Assembly (NCBI GenBank): GCA_049654905.1
Contig: JBASIS010000044.1
Location: 1 to 8,295 of the forward strand
From: M0108 sp049654905
Lineage (GTDB): Bacteria > Pseudomonadota > Gammaproteobacteria > Chromatiales > Chromatiaceae
Length of the DNA: 8,295 bases
Direction: 5' to 3'
Shown here: in pieces, positions 1-6,507 of the stretch
Layout of the letters: every line of letters begins with the position of its first letter
Numbering within the stretch: position 1 is the first letter of the stretch
Position numbers and translations under genes: made by a program
The notes under the pieces: generated by a model
The model's database searches: none
Told to the model about the DNA's origin: nothing
Seen by the model: the letters and a program-made list of their open reading frames with translations, nothing else

Positions 1-1980
1 GCCGTAATCGATAGCCGGCTCGCCTGGCCAGTAGCTGAAGTCGCCCTGTACAGTCTGAATTTGCTTCAGAAGCGCGCGGTGGGTGTAAGAGCCGAAAGCG
101 CCTTCCGTATCGTTACCGCCCTGTTTCCAGACCTTGTCCGAGAACTGGAAGTGGCAGGCCCCGAGGATTTGCTCCGGGTGCGCCTTCTGGTAGGTCAGCA
201 CCCCTTCCAACTGGTCCTTGATGTAGTCCGGGGTGTAATCGCTTTTGACGCGGCTGTAGCCGATTTCGGTGAAGAGGATGGGGGTGCCGAACTGCTGGTA
301 AGTCAACTGGACCCAGCCCTGACCCGTGCTCTCCGCGTTGGCGAACAGGTAGTCTTTCGAGTTGTAGGTGTTGGAGCACAGCATCAGCCGGTCCCGGTAA
401 TGCGCGGTGCGGGGATCGGTCAACAGCTTGTTGAACTGGTTCCAGCCCGGCATGTTTTGACCGCCCGGGCCATAGGGGGCGCCGCGGGGGACGAAGGTGA
501 TGGGTATGCCCACGGGCACGCTTGTGCCGAAGCCCTGCTTATCGGCCTCTTGGAGGAACCGCGCCACCAGGCCAATCGCCTGGCTGTATTGCGCGTCCGA
601 ATTGTCCAGTTCGTTGGAGATGATGACGCCGGCCACGGCCGGGTGCCAGTCGGTGCCGGCGCTGTTCCCGTAGTTGCCAAACTTGAAGTAGAGGGGCACC
701 TGGGCATCCCAGGCCCCGGGGTTCTGCGGCAGCCAGTTGCTGATGGGCACCACGACCTTGATCCCCAGGCTGTGGGCGTAATCCAGGAACTGGCTGTGAT
801 CGTTGCGTGGATCCCAGTCATAAAGCCGGATCAGGTTGATGCCCATGCCCTTGAGGGTTTGCAGGTCGTCCCGGCAGTAGGGGGCGCAGCTTACCGAAAG
901 ATTGGACTGGGTTCCCCACAGCGATGCCACCTCCTTGCGGGCGATGTCGCTGCCGAAATAGATGACGTGGGTGTTGGCCGTGGAGGGGTCGTAGCCATGG
1001 CTGAAGGCCTGGTAGGCCGTGCCCTTGCCTGGTAGCGGGAAGCGGGAAAAGGTTCCCGAATCAATGTTCAGGTTGATCCGATGGAGGTTCTCGACCGGTC
1101 CGGACGTCTGTCCCAGGAGCCTGGCCCGGTAGGTTACCTGCCCCAGGGCCTCGTCATACAGCGGGTCGGTCAGGGTCAGGAAAAACAGTTTCAAGGCCCC
1201 CGCGGCGTTGGTCCCGAACAGGGCCGCGTTGGGTGGATCGTCGCCAAACAGGTAGTCCCACTGCGGGAAAAAGTAGGACATGGGCGCCTTGTCCGAATAG
1301 CGCCCCGGGGCGTTGTCCACCCAGAACATCTCCGGGCCGGCGTCGCTCAGCATCAACTGGTACTCATATTCCCTCCCGGTGGGATAGAGGTCGGCTCCAT
1401 CGGCGTACTGGACGTAGGACGCCACCTCCTGGTCGTCCGTGGCATTGTTGAGCACGTTGACCGTGATATCGGAGAAATACAGGGGGGTGGTGGGCGTCTG
1501 GTCCAGGGTGTGGTTCAACATTTCCGCATGGAAACGCATGCTGTTGGACGCCGCGTCATAAGATGGGTCGGACAGAACCATGAAGACCCCTTCCTCTCCA
1601 CCCCTGGCGCCCAGGTCGAATTGAATCGTCGCGTTCGGATCGGTGCTGCCGTAAACCCGGCTCCACAGGGTGTTCGCATAATCGGTTAACGAGGTGTTGC
1701 CCACTGCCCGGTCCGGCCGGTCGGTGTACCAGAGGGCTCCGGGGTTGAGACCCTCCAGGGTCAGCAGCCAGGATAATCCCGCGGTTGGCGGGTTCCCTTC
1801 CTCGGCCGGGTCAAGAGGGGTCAGGTTCCCGTTCTGCGCGGCCAGCATATAGATGCGCGTGGCGTAGGGCGAGGTGTCCCAAGGTGCCGGCCCGCCGTTG
1901 CTGTCGCCACCGCAACTCACGATCATCATCGCGCACGCGGTAGCCAGAACCATCAAAGCCCAAATAGGTTTATATTTCAT
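1..1980 (-). CDS. Predicted lipoprotein with C-terminal glycoside-hydrolase-like TIM barrel (3' end outside window)
   Basis: The minus-strand frame is open from ATG at 1978-1980 to the left edge, giving 660 codons; the C terminus is missing. A good Shine-Dalgarno (AAAGGGA, minus strand, 1985-1991) lies 4 nt before the ATG. Residues 1-23 form a lipoprotein signal peptide: K2/K4, a hydrophobic stretch, then lipobox IVSC with Cys23 as the lipidated residue, so the protein is probably membrane-anchored outside the cytoplasm. Residues ~38-295 look beta-rich, include an LWYTDRPDR stretch near 83-91, and have no function I can assign. Residues ~335 onward resemble a clan GH-A (beta/alpha)8 barrel, closest in feel to GH72/GH17: GMGINLIRLYDWD (378-390), DH near 394-395, GIKVVVPISNW (406-416), SNELDN with candidate acid/base Glu457, and FTEIGYS with candidate nucleophile Glu572. 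Cys365 and Cys369 may form a disulfide. The likely substrate is a beta-glucan or other polysaccharide, but this is inference. Family assignment is from motif memory only; the open frame and signal peptide are directly visible. Confidence 0.85.
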   Translation of the reverse strand, partial: MKYKPIWALMVLATACAMMIVSCGGDSNGGPAPWDTSPYATRIYMLAAQNGNLTPLDPAEEGNPPTAGLSWLLTLEGLNPGALWYTDRPDRAVGNTSLTDYANTLWSRVYGSTDPNATIQFDLGARGGEEGVFMVLSDPSYDAASNSMRFHAEMLNHTLDQTPTTPLYFSDITVNVLNNATDDQEVASYVQYADGADLYPTGREYEYQLMLSDAGPEMFWVDNAPGRYSDKAPMSYFFPQWDYLFGDDPPNAALFGTNAAGALKLFFLTLTDPLYDEALGQVTYRARLLGQTSGPVENLHRINLNIDSGTFSRFPLPGKGTAYQAFSHGYDPSTANTHVIYFGSDIARKEVASLWGTQSNLSVSCAPYCRDDLQTLKGMGINLIRLYDWDPRNDHSQFLDYAHSLGIKVVVPISNWLPQNPGAWDAQVPLYFKFGNYGNSAGTDWHPAVAGVIISNELDNSDAQYSQAIGLVARFLQEADKQGFGTSVPVGIPITFVPRGAPYGPGGQNMPGWNQFNKLLTDPRTAHYRDRLMLCSNTYNSKDYLFANAESTGQGWVQLTYQQFGTPILFTEIGYSRVKSDYTPDYIKDQLEGVLTYQKAHPEQILGACHFQFSDKVWKQGGNDTEGAFGSYTHRALLKQIQTVQGDFSYWPGEPAIDYG

Positions 1981-2000
1981 GGTGTCCCTTTGTTCCAGTT

Positions 2001-2024
2001 AATGCCCATGCCATTGCCCATGCC
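2001..2024. repeat. Two-copy 12-bp tandem repeat in the lipoprotein gene leader
   Basis: AATGCCCATGCC (2001-2012) is followed directly by ATTGCCCATGCC (2013-2024), with one mismatch. It lies 20-44 bp upstream of the lipoprotein ATG, probably in the untranslated leader or at the promoter. The role is unknown and it may be simple slippage. Confidence 0.6.
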
Positions 2025-2072
2025 TCGCAGCGTGGATCTCTTCTCAACCGCCTGATACTACTGGATTGGGAT

Positions 2073-2306
2073 TTAGATGATAGGGTACTGCAATTGAACC
2101 AGCGCACGGAAATGCTGTTTGAGCGTATTGCGGTTCGCCTCGGTCAGCTTGATGGCCTCACTGATGGTGACGCGGCGGTGCTCAGGGGCCAACTCGATGA
2201 TTTATAGCTGCGGTTCAGGCATGGCAGCCAGCACGATCTTCTCGCGCTCGACCTTCTTCTCCAGGCTCCGCAGCTGCTTGGACGGGACTGAACATAGAAA
2301 AATCAT
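2073..2306 (-). pseudogene. Broken remnant of a helix-turn-helix (winged-helix-like) C-terminal domain
   Basis: Reading the minus strand from ATG at 2304-2306 gives a 34-residue segment with a charged helix (KQLRSLEKKVEREKI) and a PEPQL end, then a TAA stop at 2202-2204. The same frame continues for 42 more residues to TAA at 2073-2075. That second part reads like a winged-helix end: APEHRRVTISEAIKL, then TEANRNTLKQHFRALV. Such a 'V-T-I-x-E-A-x-x-L-T-x-A-N-R-N-T-x-K-x-H-x-x-A-L-V' pattern is common at the C terminus of multidomain bacterial proteins such as Fic-type proteins and other HTH proteins, where a 'G-rich/tryptophan' tail usually follows; here that tail is lost. No full-length N-terminal domain exists upstream, because the ssrA terminator lies only about 40 bp away. 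I read it as the decayed tail of a lost gene. The parent family is not certain. Confidence 0.45.
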
Positions 2307-2344
2307 GTTCAGGTATAGACGCTGAGGCCCCAACGGGAGGACAT

Positions 2345-2371
2345 AAAAAACCCGCCTTTTCGTGGCGGGTT
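2345..2371 (-). terminator. Intrinsic terminator of ssrA
   Basis: On the minus strand an 8-bp stem AACCCGCC/GGCGGGTT (plus-strand arms 2349-2356 and 2364-2371) encloses a 7-nt loop and is followed by six T (A2345-A2350 on the plus strand). It lies about 43 nt beyond the tmRNA CCA end and is oriented to stop ssrA transcription. The short spacer contains AAAATC-A-GATTTT and GGTCC...GGACC inverted repeats, probably part of the trimmed 3' trailer. Confidence 0.88.
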
Positions 2372-2414
2372 AGGTTTCCTATTGGTCCAGTTCGGGACCT
2401 TAAAATCTGATTTT

Positions 2415-2774
2415 TGGTGGAGGCGGCGGGAATCGAACCCGCGTCCGCAAGTCCTCTGCCTAGAGATCTACATGCTTAGCCCTGTCTATTTTTTTTAACC
2501 TTCCAGCGCCCGAAGGGCAGGGCGCTCGGTCAGCGATTCCGAATTGGGTTTTAGCGGTTCAGGTCCGGACTCCCGTCACCGCGATCCCGTGTGTTGTTAC
2601 CCCTGAAACCCGCCCCCCATGGGCAGAGAACGGTCAGAGGCTCGCCGGTTTAGGCGGCGAGAGCGTAGTTGTCGTCGTTGGCAACTGTTGATTTGCGGAT
2701 GGATTTACGAGGTACCCCGCACCTCGGCATGCACCCCAGGGTTCGCAACCCACGTCGAAAGCCATGTCGCCCCC
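2415..2774 (-). ncRNA. ssrA: Transfer-messenger RNA (tmRNA, one-piece)
   Basis: tmRNA is charged with alanine, enters ribosomes stalled on broken mRNA together with SmpB, and supplies a short reading frame that tags the nascent peptide for proteolysis. The 360-nt gene (E. coli 363) is on the minus strand. Its 5' end GGGGGCG (2774-2768) pairs over 7 bp with CGCCTCC before the ACCA end at 2415. The third pair is the G-U wobble that alanyl-tRNA synthetase recognises. Conserved landmarks are GGTGCATGCCGAGG near the 5' side, the tag frame, CTAAGCATGTAGA, and the T arm GCGGG-TTCGATT-CCCGC near the 3' end. CCA is encoded. It lies 69 bp downstream of smpB, its protein partner, has its own candidate promoter, and ends at the terminator at 2345-2371. 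The offset between the -10 box and the mature 5' end implies a short leader removed by RNase P. Confidence 0.97.
2650..2682 (-). other. tmRNA proteolysis-tag reading frame (ANDDNYALAA)
   Basis: Within ssrA the resume codon GCC (2680-2682) starts ten codons reading ANDDNYALAA, closed by TAA at 2650-2652. With the charged alanine the tag is AANDDNYALAA. The LAA end is the ClpXP/ClpAP degron. E. coli has ANDENYALAA, so the only change is Glu to Asp at position 4. Confidence 0.95.
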
Positions 2775-2792
2775 AGAGTCGTTCCATTGGAG

Positions 2793-2821
2793 AGTATAGA
2801 GGGGGGGAAGTTCCTGGGCAA
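2793..2821 (-). promoter_or_regulatory. Candidate sigma70 promoter of ssrA
   Basis: On the minus strand TTGCCC (2821-2816) and TATACT (2798-2793) are separated by 17 nt, close to the sigma70 consensus. It sits in the smpB-ssrA gap. Initiation about 7 nt after the -10 box would leave a leader of roughly 10 nt before the mature tmRNA 5' end at 2774, as expected for RNase P processing. Not experimentally supported. Confidence 0.65.
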
Positions 2822-2843
2822 TGTAAATCAGCCCGATCGCATC

Positions 2844-3320
2844 CTACTTCTGCTTGAAGAGGCGATCCTTTTCCCGTACCCAGTCCCGGTCCTTCTCGCT
2901 GTCCCGCTTGTCGTGGAGCTTTTTGCCCTTGGCGAGGCCGATTTCGAGCTTGGCGCGGCCCCGCTTCCAGTACATGGCGGTGGGGACCAGGGTGTAGCCG
3001 GAGCGCTCGACCAGTCCAATCAGGCGATGGATCTCGCTCCGTTTCAGCAACAACTTGCGGTTGCGCACCGGGTCTGGGTGGACGTGGGTAGAGGCGCTGG
3101 TGAGAGCGGACATGTGACAACCCAGGAGGAAGGCCTCGCCCTGGATGATGCGCACATAGCCCTCGCGCAGTTGGACACGCCCGGCCCTGGCGCTCTTGAC
3201 CTCCCAGCCTTCCAGGCTGAGGCCGGCTTCGTAGCGCTGCTCAATGAAATAGTCGTGCCCCGCCTTCTTGTTGAGGGCGATGTTGGACTGAGCGGTCTTG
3301 GGTTTTGCTTTGGTGGCCAT
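2844..3320 (-). CDS. smpB: SsrA-binding protein SmpB
   Basis: SmpB is a small RNA-binding protein that binds the tRNA-like domain of tmRNA, delivers it to stalled ribosomes and mimics the missing anticodon arm. The 158-residue product matches the usual family length (E. coli 160). Visible signatures are NKKAGHDYFIEQRYEAGLSLEGWEVKS (residues 17-43, OB-fold core), the conserved RVQLREGYV (48-56), HPDPVRNRKLLL (81-92), the TLVPTAMYWKRGRAKLEIGLAKGKK block (110-134), and a basic C-terminal tail (DKRDSEKDRDW) that enters the mRNA channel. The ATG at 3320 is the first in frame. No convincing Shine-Dalgarno precedes it. ssrA follows 69 bp downstream on the same strand and tpiA is divergent. A weak promoter candidate (TTGGCC at 3407-3402, TAAAAT at 3386-3381) has a short 15-nt spacer, so I do not list it separately. 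Confidence 0.97.
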   Translation of the reverse strand: MATKAKPKTAQSNIALNKKAGHDYFIEQRYEAGLSLEGWEVKSARAGRVQLREGYVRIIQGEAFLLGCHMSALTSASTHVHPDPVRNRKLLLKRSEIHRLIGLVERSGYTLVPTAMYWKRGRAKLEIGLAKGKKLHDKRDSEKDRDWVREKDRLFKQK

Positions 3321-3389
3321 GTTGGAGAGTGTAAAGCATGGAGCGCTCCCGGAGAATGGCCGGAGAAGGGCGCGGCCAAGATTTTACGA

Positions 3390-3418
3390 TTGCTTTTAAG
3401 CGGCCAACCCGCTATCTT
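3390..3418 (+). promoter_or_regulatory. Candidate sigma70 promoter of tpiA-secG-tRNA-Leu
   Basis: TTGCTT (3390-3395) and TATCTT (3413-3418) are spaced by 17 nt in the 127-bp gap between the divergent smpB and tpiA genes. The -10 box ends 29 bp before the tpiA ATG. The rest of the gap holds a 10-bp palindrome GGAGCGCTCC (3340-3349) and two CCGGAGAA copies 11 bp apart (3349-3356, 3360-3367), nearer smpB, with unknown meaning. Confidence 0.5.
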
Positions 3419-3447
3419 CTCGCGCTCTTGAAAGGTAGGAGATTCTC

Positions 3448-4209
<762 letters not shown>

Positions 4210-4216
4210 TTCTGAA

Positions 4217-4663
4217 ATGCAGACCATACTGACCGTAGTACATCTCTTTCTGGCCCTAGGGCTCATTGGCCTGGTACTGATTCAGCACGGCAAGGGTGCC
4301 GATATGGGCGCGGCTTTTGGCAGTGGTGCCTCGGCTACCGTATTTGGCGCGCGCGGTTCGGGTAACTTTTTATCCCGGACAACGGGTATCCTGGCGGCAT
4401 TGTTTTTTGTCACCAGCATGGTTCTGGCCTATTATGCGTCTCAGGTTGGAGAGCCGGTGGGGCTCATGGATCAACTCGATCAAGCCCCGGTAGCCCCCTT
4501 GGTTACGCCGGCGGAAGTGCCTGGAGTGGGTCAAGTGCCCTCTCCGGTAACGACCCTGCAGGGCTCTCCGGAAATACCGCCAGTGGCGGCCCCGGTCGAA
4601 ATCGTAGAGGAAGTCGAGGTTATGGTGCCGCCGGTGCCGGAGCCCCCGGCCCCTAAGGAGTAA
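4217..4663 (+). CDS. secG: Preprotein translocase subunit SecG
   Basis: SecG is the small auxiliary subunit of the SecYEG channel in the inner membrane and helps SecA-driven export. I chose ATG 4217 because the product then begins MQTILTVVHLFLALGLIGLVLIQ-like, as SecG proteins do; an upstream in-frame start at 4130 would overlap tpiA by 80 bp and add an unrelated sequence. The 148-residue product has two membrane helices (about 3-21 and 55-73) flanking the conserved loop HGKGADMGAAFGSGASATVFG (24-44). After the second helix comes a tail of about 75 residues rich in Pro, Val and Glu, making it longer than E. coli SecG (110). No clear Shine-Dalgarno is seen, so translation may be coupled to tpiA. 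A tRNA gene starts 9 nt after the stop. Confidence 0.95.
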   Translation: MQTILTVVHLFLALGLIGLVLIQHGKGADMGAAFGSGASATVFGARGSGNFLSRTTGILAALFFVTSMVLAYYASQVGEPVGLMDQLDQAPVAPLVTPAEVPGVGQVPSPVTTLQGSPEIPPVAAPVEIVEEVEVMVPPVPEPPAPKE

Positions 4664-4672
4664 TGAAGTTTA

Positions 4673-4757
4673 GCCGACGTGGTGGAATTGGTAGACACGC
4701 TATCTTGAGGGGGTAGTGGCGCAAGCCGTGCCGGTTCGAGTCCGGCCGTCGGCACCA
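4673..4757 (+). tRNA. tRNA-Leu (anticodon GAG)
   Basis: The 85-nt gene folds as a class II tRNA. The acceptor stem is GCCGACG (4673-4679) with CGTCGGC (4747-4753), followed by discriminator A and an encoded CCA (4755-4757). The anticodon stem CTATC/GGTAG encloses loop TTGAGGG with GAG at 4707-4709, reading Leu codons CUC and CUU. A long variable arm (GGC-GCAA-GCC) and a T arm GCCGG-TTCGAGT-CCGGC complete it. It is the counterpart of E. coli leuU, which is also next to secG. The 9-nt gap to secG indicates release from a shared transcript by RNase processing. Confidence 0.98.
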
Positions 4758-4768
4758 ATTTGAAGTGA

Positions 4769-4801
4769 GGCAGGTCGTTAAAATGACCTGCCCTTTTTTT
4801 T
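4769..4801 (+). terminator. Intrinsic terminator after tRNA-Leu
   Basis: An 8-bp perfect stem GGCAGGTC/GACCTGCC (4769-4776, 4785-4792) with an 8-nt loop is followed by eight T (4794-4801). It closes the tpiA-secG-tRNA unit and separates it from the nuo operon. Confidence 0.93.
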
Positions 4802-4875
4802 GCCCAGTTTGCGGGTTCCGCATCCCTTAAATCCGTAACTCACTGATTTATATTTTGAAAGCGAGGGTGTTTCGG

Positions 4876-4891
4876 CTTGACATATGTCAAG
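4876..4891. promoter_or_regulatory. 16-bp perfect palindrome, candidate CRP/FNR-family operator of nuo
   Basis: CTTGACATATGTCAAG is a perfect inverted repeat. Its core TTGAC-N4-GTCAA fits the TTGA-N6-TCAA pattern bound by FNR, ANR and FixK-type regulators, though it has C/G where FNR prefers T/A. It covers the -35 box of the nuo promoter, a position expected for repression. The regulator is inferred, not shown. Confidence 0.55.
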
Positions 4892-4906
4892 AAGCTGCAC
4901 TAGACT
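4877..4906 (+). promoter_or_regulatory. Candidate sigma70 promoter of the nuo operon
   Basis: A perfect -35 TTGACA (4877-4882) is followed after 18 nt by TAGACT (4901-4906). The start of transcription would be near 4913, leaving a leader of about 45 nt before nuoA. It lies in the 158-bp gap after the tRNA-Leu terminator, the only noncoding space before the operon. An AT-rich stretch at 4840-4860 precedes it. Confidence 0.6.
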
Positions 4907-4959
4907 TCACCATCCGCGTTGTAATGACTCCGTAAGAATTCAACAGCAAGGGGAAGTGG

Positions 4960-5316
4960 GTGCTAGAAAACTATCTTCCAATTCTGATTTTCATGGTCAT
5001 CGGCTTGCTGGTGGGCGGGGGTGCCATGGCCGCGGGCTTCTTCCTGGGGGAGCGACGGCCTGATCCCGCAAAGAATGGTCCTTACGAATGCGGCTTTGAG
5101 GCCTTCGAAAGCGCTCGTCTCAAGTTCGACGTCCGCTACTATCTGGTCGCCATCCTCTTTATCATTTTTGACCTGGAAATCGCCTTCCTTTTCCCTTGGG
5201 CCGTCGCCCTTGAGGGCTTGGGTCTGGTTGGTTTCATGGCTATGGTGATTTTCCTCGCTATCCTCGTAGTCGGTTTCATCTATGAGTGGAAGAAGGGGGC
5301 CCTGGAATGGGAATAG
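4960..5316 (+). CDS. nuoA: NADH:quinone oxidoreductase subunit A
   Basis: NuoA (ND3 homolog) is a small membrane subunit at the junction of the hydrophilic and membrane arms of complex I. Translation starts at GTG 4960-4962, with AGGGGA (4949-4954) 5 nt upstream; this gives the normal 118-residue length. Three membrane helices are predicted near residues 5-30, 60-80 and 88-110. The loop after helix 1 carries the conserved YECGFE with Cys44, equivalent to the ND3 loop cysteine, and helix 2 begins with FDLEIAFLFPW, including the conserved acidic Asp71 and Glu73. It is first in the operon and overlaps nuoB by 10 bp. Confidence 0.97.
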   Translation: MLENYLPILIFMVIGLLVGGGAMAAGFFLGERRPDPAKNGPYECGFEAFESARLKFDVRYYLVAILFIIFDLEIAFLFPWAVALEGLGLVGFMAMVIFLAILVVGFIYEWKKGALEWE

Positions 5317-5783
5317 CCGGCATCCTTGAGCAGGGCGTGATCACTACCACGGCCGATAAACTCATCAATTGGGCGCGTACGGGTTCCATGTGGCCCATGA
5401 CCTTTGGGCTTGCCTGCTGCGCCGTGGAGATGATGCAGGCCGGCGCCGCGCGCTATGACCTCGACCGCTTCGGCATGATTTTCCGACCCAGCCCCCGTCA
5501 ATCCGATGTTATGGTGGTTGCTGGCACCCTCTGCAATAAGATGGCCCCCGCCTTGCGTAAGGTCTATGACCAGATGGCGGAGCCGCGCTGGGTCATCTCC
5601 ATGGGCTCCTGTGCCAATGGGGGCGGCTATTATCATTATTCCTATTCGGTGGTGCGCGGGTGCGACCGCATTGTCCCGGTCGATATTTATGTTCCGGGTT
5701 GCCCGCCCACGGCCGAGGCCCTGCTTTACGGCATTCTGCAGTTGCAGAACAAGATTCGCCGTACCAACACCATAGCCCGCTGA
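5307..5783 (+). CDS. nuoB: NADH:quinone oxidoreductase subunit B (N2 cluster subunit)
   Basis: NuoB (PSST/Nqo6) holds the terminal [4Fe-4S] cluster N2, which passes electrons to quinone. I place the start at ATG 5307 and not at 5286: MGIAGILEQG matches family N termini, and a GGGGG stretch lies at suitable spacing upstream. The product is 158 residues. The N2 ligands are visible: the tandem Cys37-Cys38 in GLACCAVEM, Cys102 in MGSCANGGGYY, and Cys132 in VPGCPPTAEALLYG. The RPSPRQSDV block (60-68) is intact. The start lies inside the end of nuoA, suggesting coupled translation. Confidence 0.98.
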   Translation: MGIAGILEQGVITTTADKLINWARTGSMWPMTFGLACCAVEMMQAGAARYDLDRFGMIFRPSPRQSDVMVVAGTLCNKMAPALRKVYDQMAEPRWVISMGSCANGGGYYHYSYSVVRGCDRIVPVDIYVPGCPPTAEALLYGILQLQNKIRRTNTIAR

Positions 5784-5796
5784 GCAGCCACTCGCC

Positions 5797-6507
5797 ATGT
5801 CACACCAGGAATCGAGAACCGGCGACGCGCGACAAGATGCGCTCGTGGATGCGATCGACCGTCACTTCGCCGGTAGCGACTATCATCTGGAGTTCAGTCG
5901 CGGGGAGATGACGCTGGTCACCCAGGCCGAGGTTTGGCATGACCAGGCCCTGATTCTCCGCGATCACCCGGATTTTCTTTTCGAGCAACTCACGGATGTC
6001 TGTGGCGTGGATTTTGCCGCCTACGGCCAGTCCGAGTGGGAGACCGAGGCGGCCTCCAGTACCGGATTCGGGCGCGGTGCCGAGAGGATCGAGGCGTTTG
6101 CGCCCGATGATTCCAAACGATTCGCCTCGGTCTATCATTTGCTGTCGATGAGCCATAACCGCCGGCTGCGGATTCGGGTCCAACTCGTCGGCCCTCAGCC
6201 CATGGTGGATTCGGTGGTGGATATCTGGAGTGTGGCTAACTGGTTCGAGCGCGAGGCTTTCGACCTGTTTGGCATCCTCTACCGGGGTCACCCGGATCTC
6301 CGCCGCATCCTTACCGACTATGGTTTTGTTGGCCACCCCTTCCGCAAGGACTTCCCGATCTCGGGCCATGTGGAGATGCGCTATGACCCGGAGCTTGCCC
6401 GCGTGGTCTATGAGCCGGTCAGTATTGAGCCCCGCGTCCTGGTGGCGCGCGTAATCCGCTCCGATAGCCGCTTCGGCGACGCCGCGCTGGACCGCCCCCA
6501 TGCCTGA
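5797..6507 (+). CDS. nuoC: NADH:quinone oxidoreductase subunit C
   Basis: NuoC (30-kDa subunit, Nqo5) is a peripheral-arm subunit without cofactors that packs against NuoD near the quinone site. The 236-residue product ends in the family signature: WSVANWFEREAFDLFGI (144-160), then GHPDLRRILTDYGFVGHPFRKDFP (164-187). The N-terminal half (FEQLTDVCGVD, 62-72, and FASVYHLLS, 109-117) also fits. The segment between, about residues 78-108, is a variable acidic insertion. The ATG lies 13 bp after the nuoB stop, with no strong Shine-Dalgarno. The reading frame overlaps nuoD by 8 bp. It is a separate gene, not fused to nuoD as in E. coli. Confidence 0.97.
   Translation: MSHQESRTGDARQDALVDAIDRHFAGSDYHLEFSRGEMTLVTQAEVWHDQALILRDHPDFLFEQLTDVCGVDFAAYGQSEWETEAASSTGFGRGAERIEAFAPDDSKRFASVYHLLSMSHNRRLRIRVQLVGPQPMVDSVVDIWSVANWFEREAFDLFGILYRGHPDLRRILTDYGFVGHPFRKDFPISGHVEMRYDPELARVVYEPVSIEPRVLVARVIRSDSRFGDAALDRPHA

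Noticed and set aside
61..1035. Long plus-strand open frame of 324 codons
   Set aside because: It is antisense to the lipoprotein gene, whose own frame has a signal peptide, Shine-Dalgarno and catalytic motifs. The plus-strand product has no recognisable features; high GC makes such shadows common.
1081..1689. Plus-strand open frame of 202 codons
   Set aside because: Also antisense to the lipoprotein gene, with no ribosome binding site and no family resemblance.
2119..2325. Small plus-strand open frame of 68 codons
   Set aside because: It lies opposite the HTH remnant, and the minus-strand reading has a recognisable pattern while this one does not.
2384..2411. Small inverted repeats between ssrA and its terminator as a second RNA
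   Set aside because: The stems are only 5-6 bp with no promoter; they fit the processed 3' trailer of the tmRNA precursor.
2415..2774. ssrA as an integration site with an island in this window
   Set aside because: No integrase, no repeated ssrA 3' end and no phage-like genes are visible within the window.
2650..3120. Minus-strand 156-codon frame ending in the tmRNA tag
   Set aside because: It overlaps smpB out of frame and runs into ssrA. Only its last ten codons are real, as the tag read after trans-translation.
2619..3431. Plus-strand open frame of 270 codons
   Set aside because: It runs antisense through ssrA and the whole of smpB, both secure identifications.
5286..5306. Upstream in-frame start for nuoB at 5286
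   Set aside because: The seven extra residues do not match NuoB N termini, and the ATG at 5307 has better spacing to the G-rich ribosome binding site.
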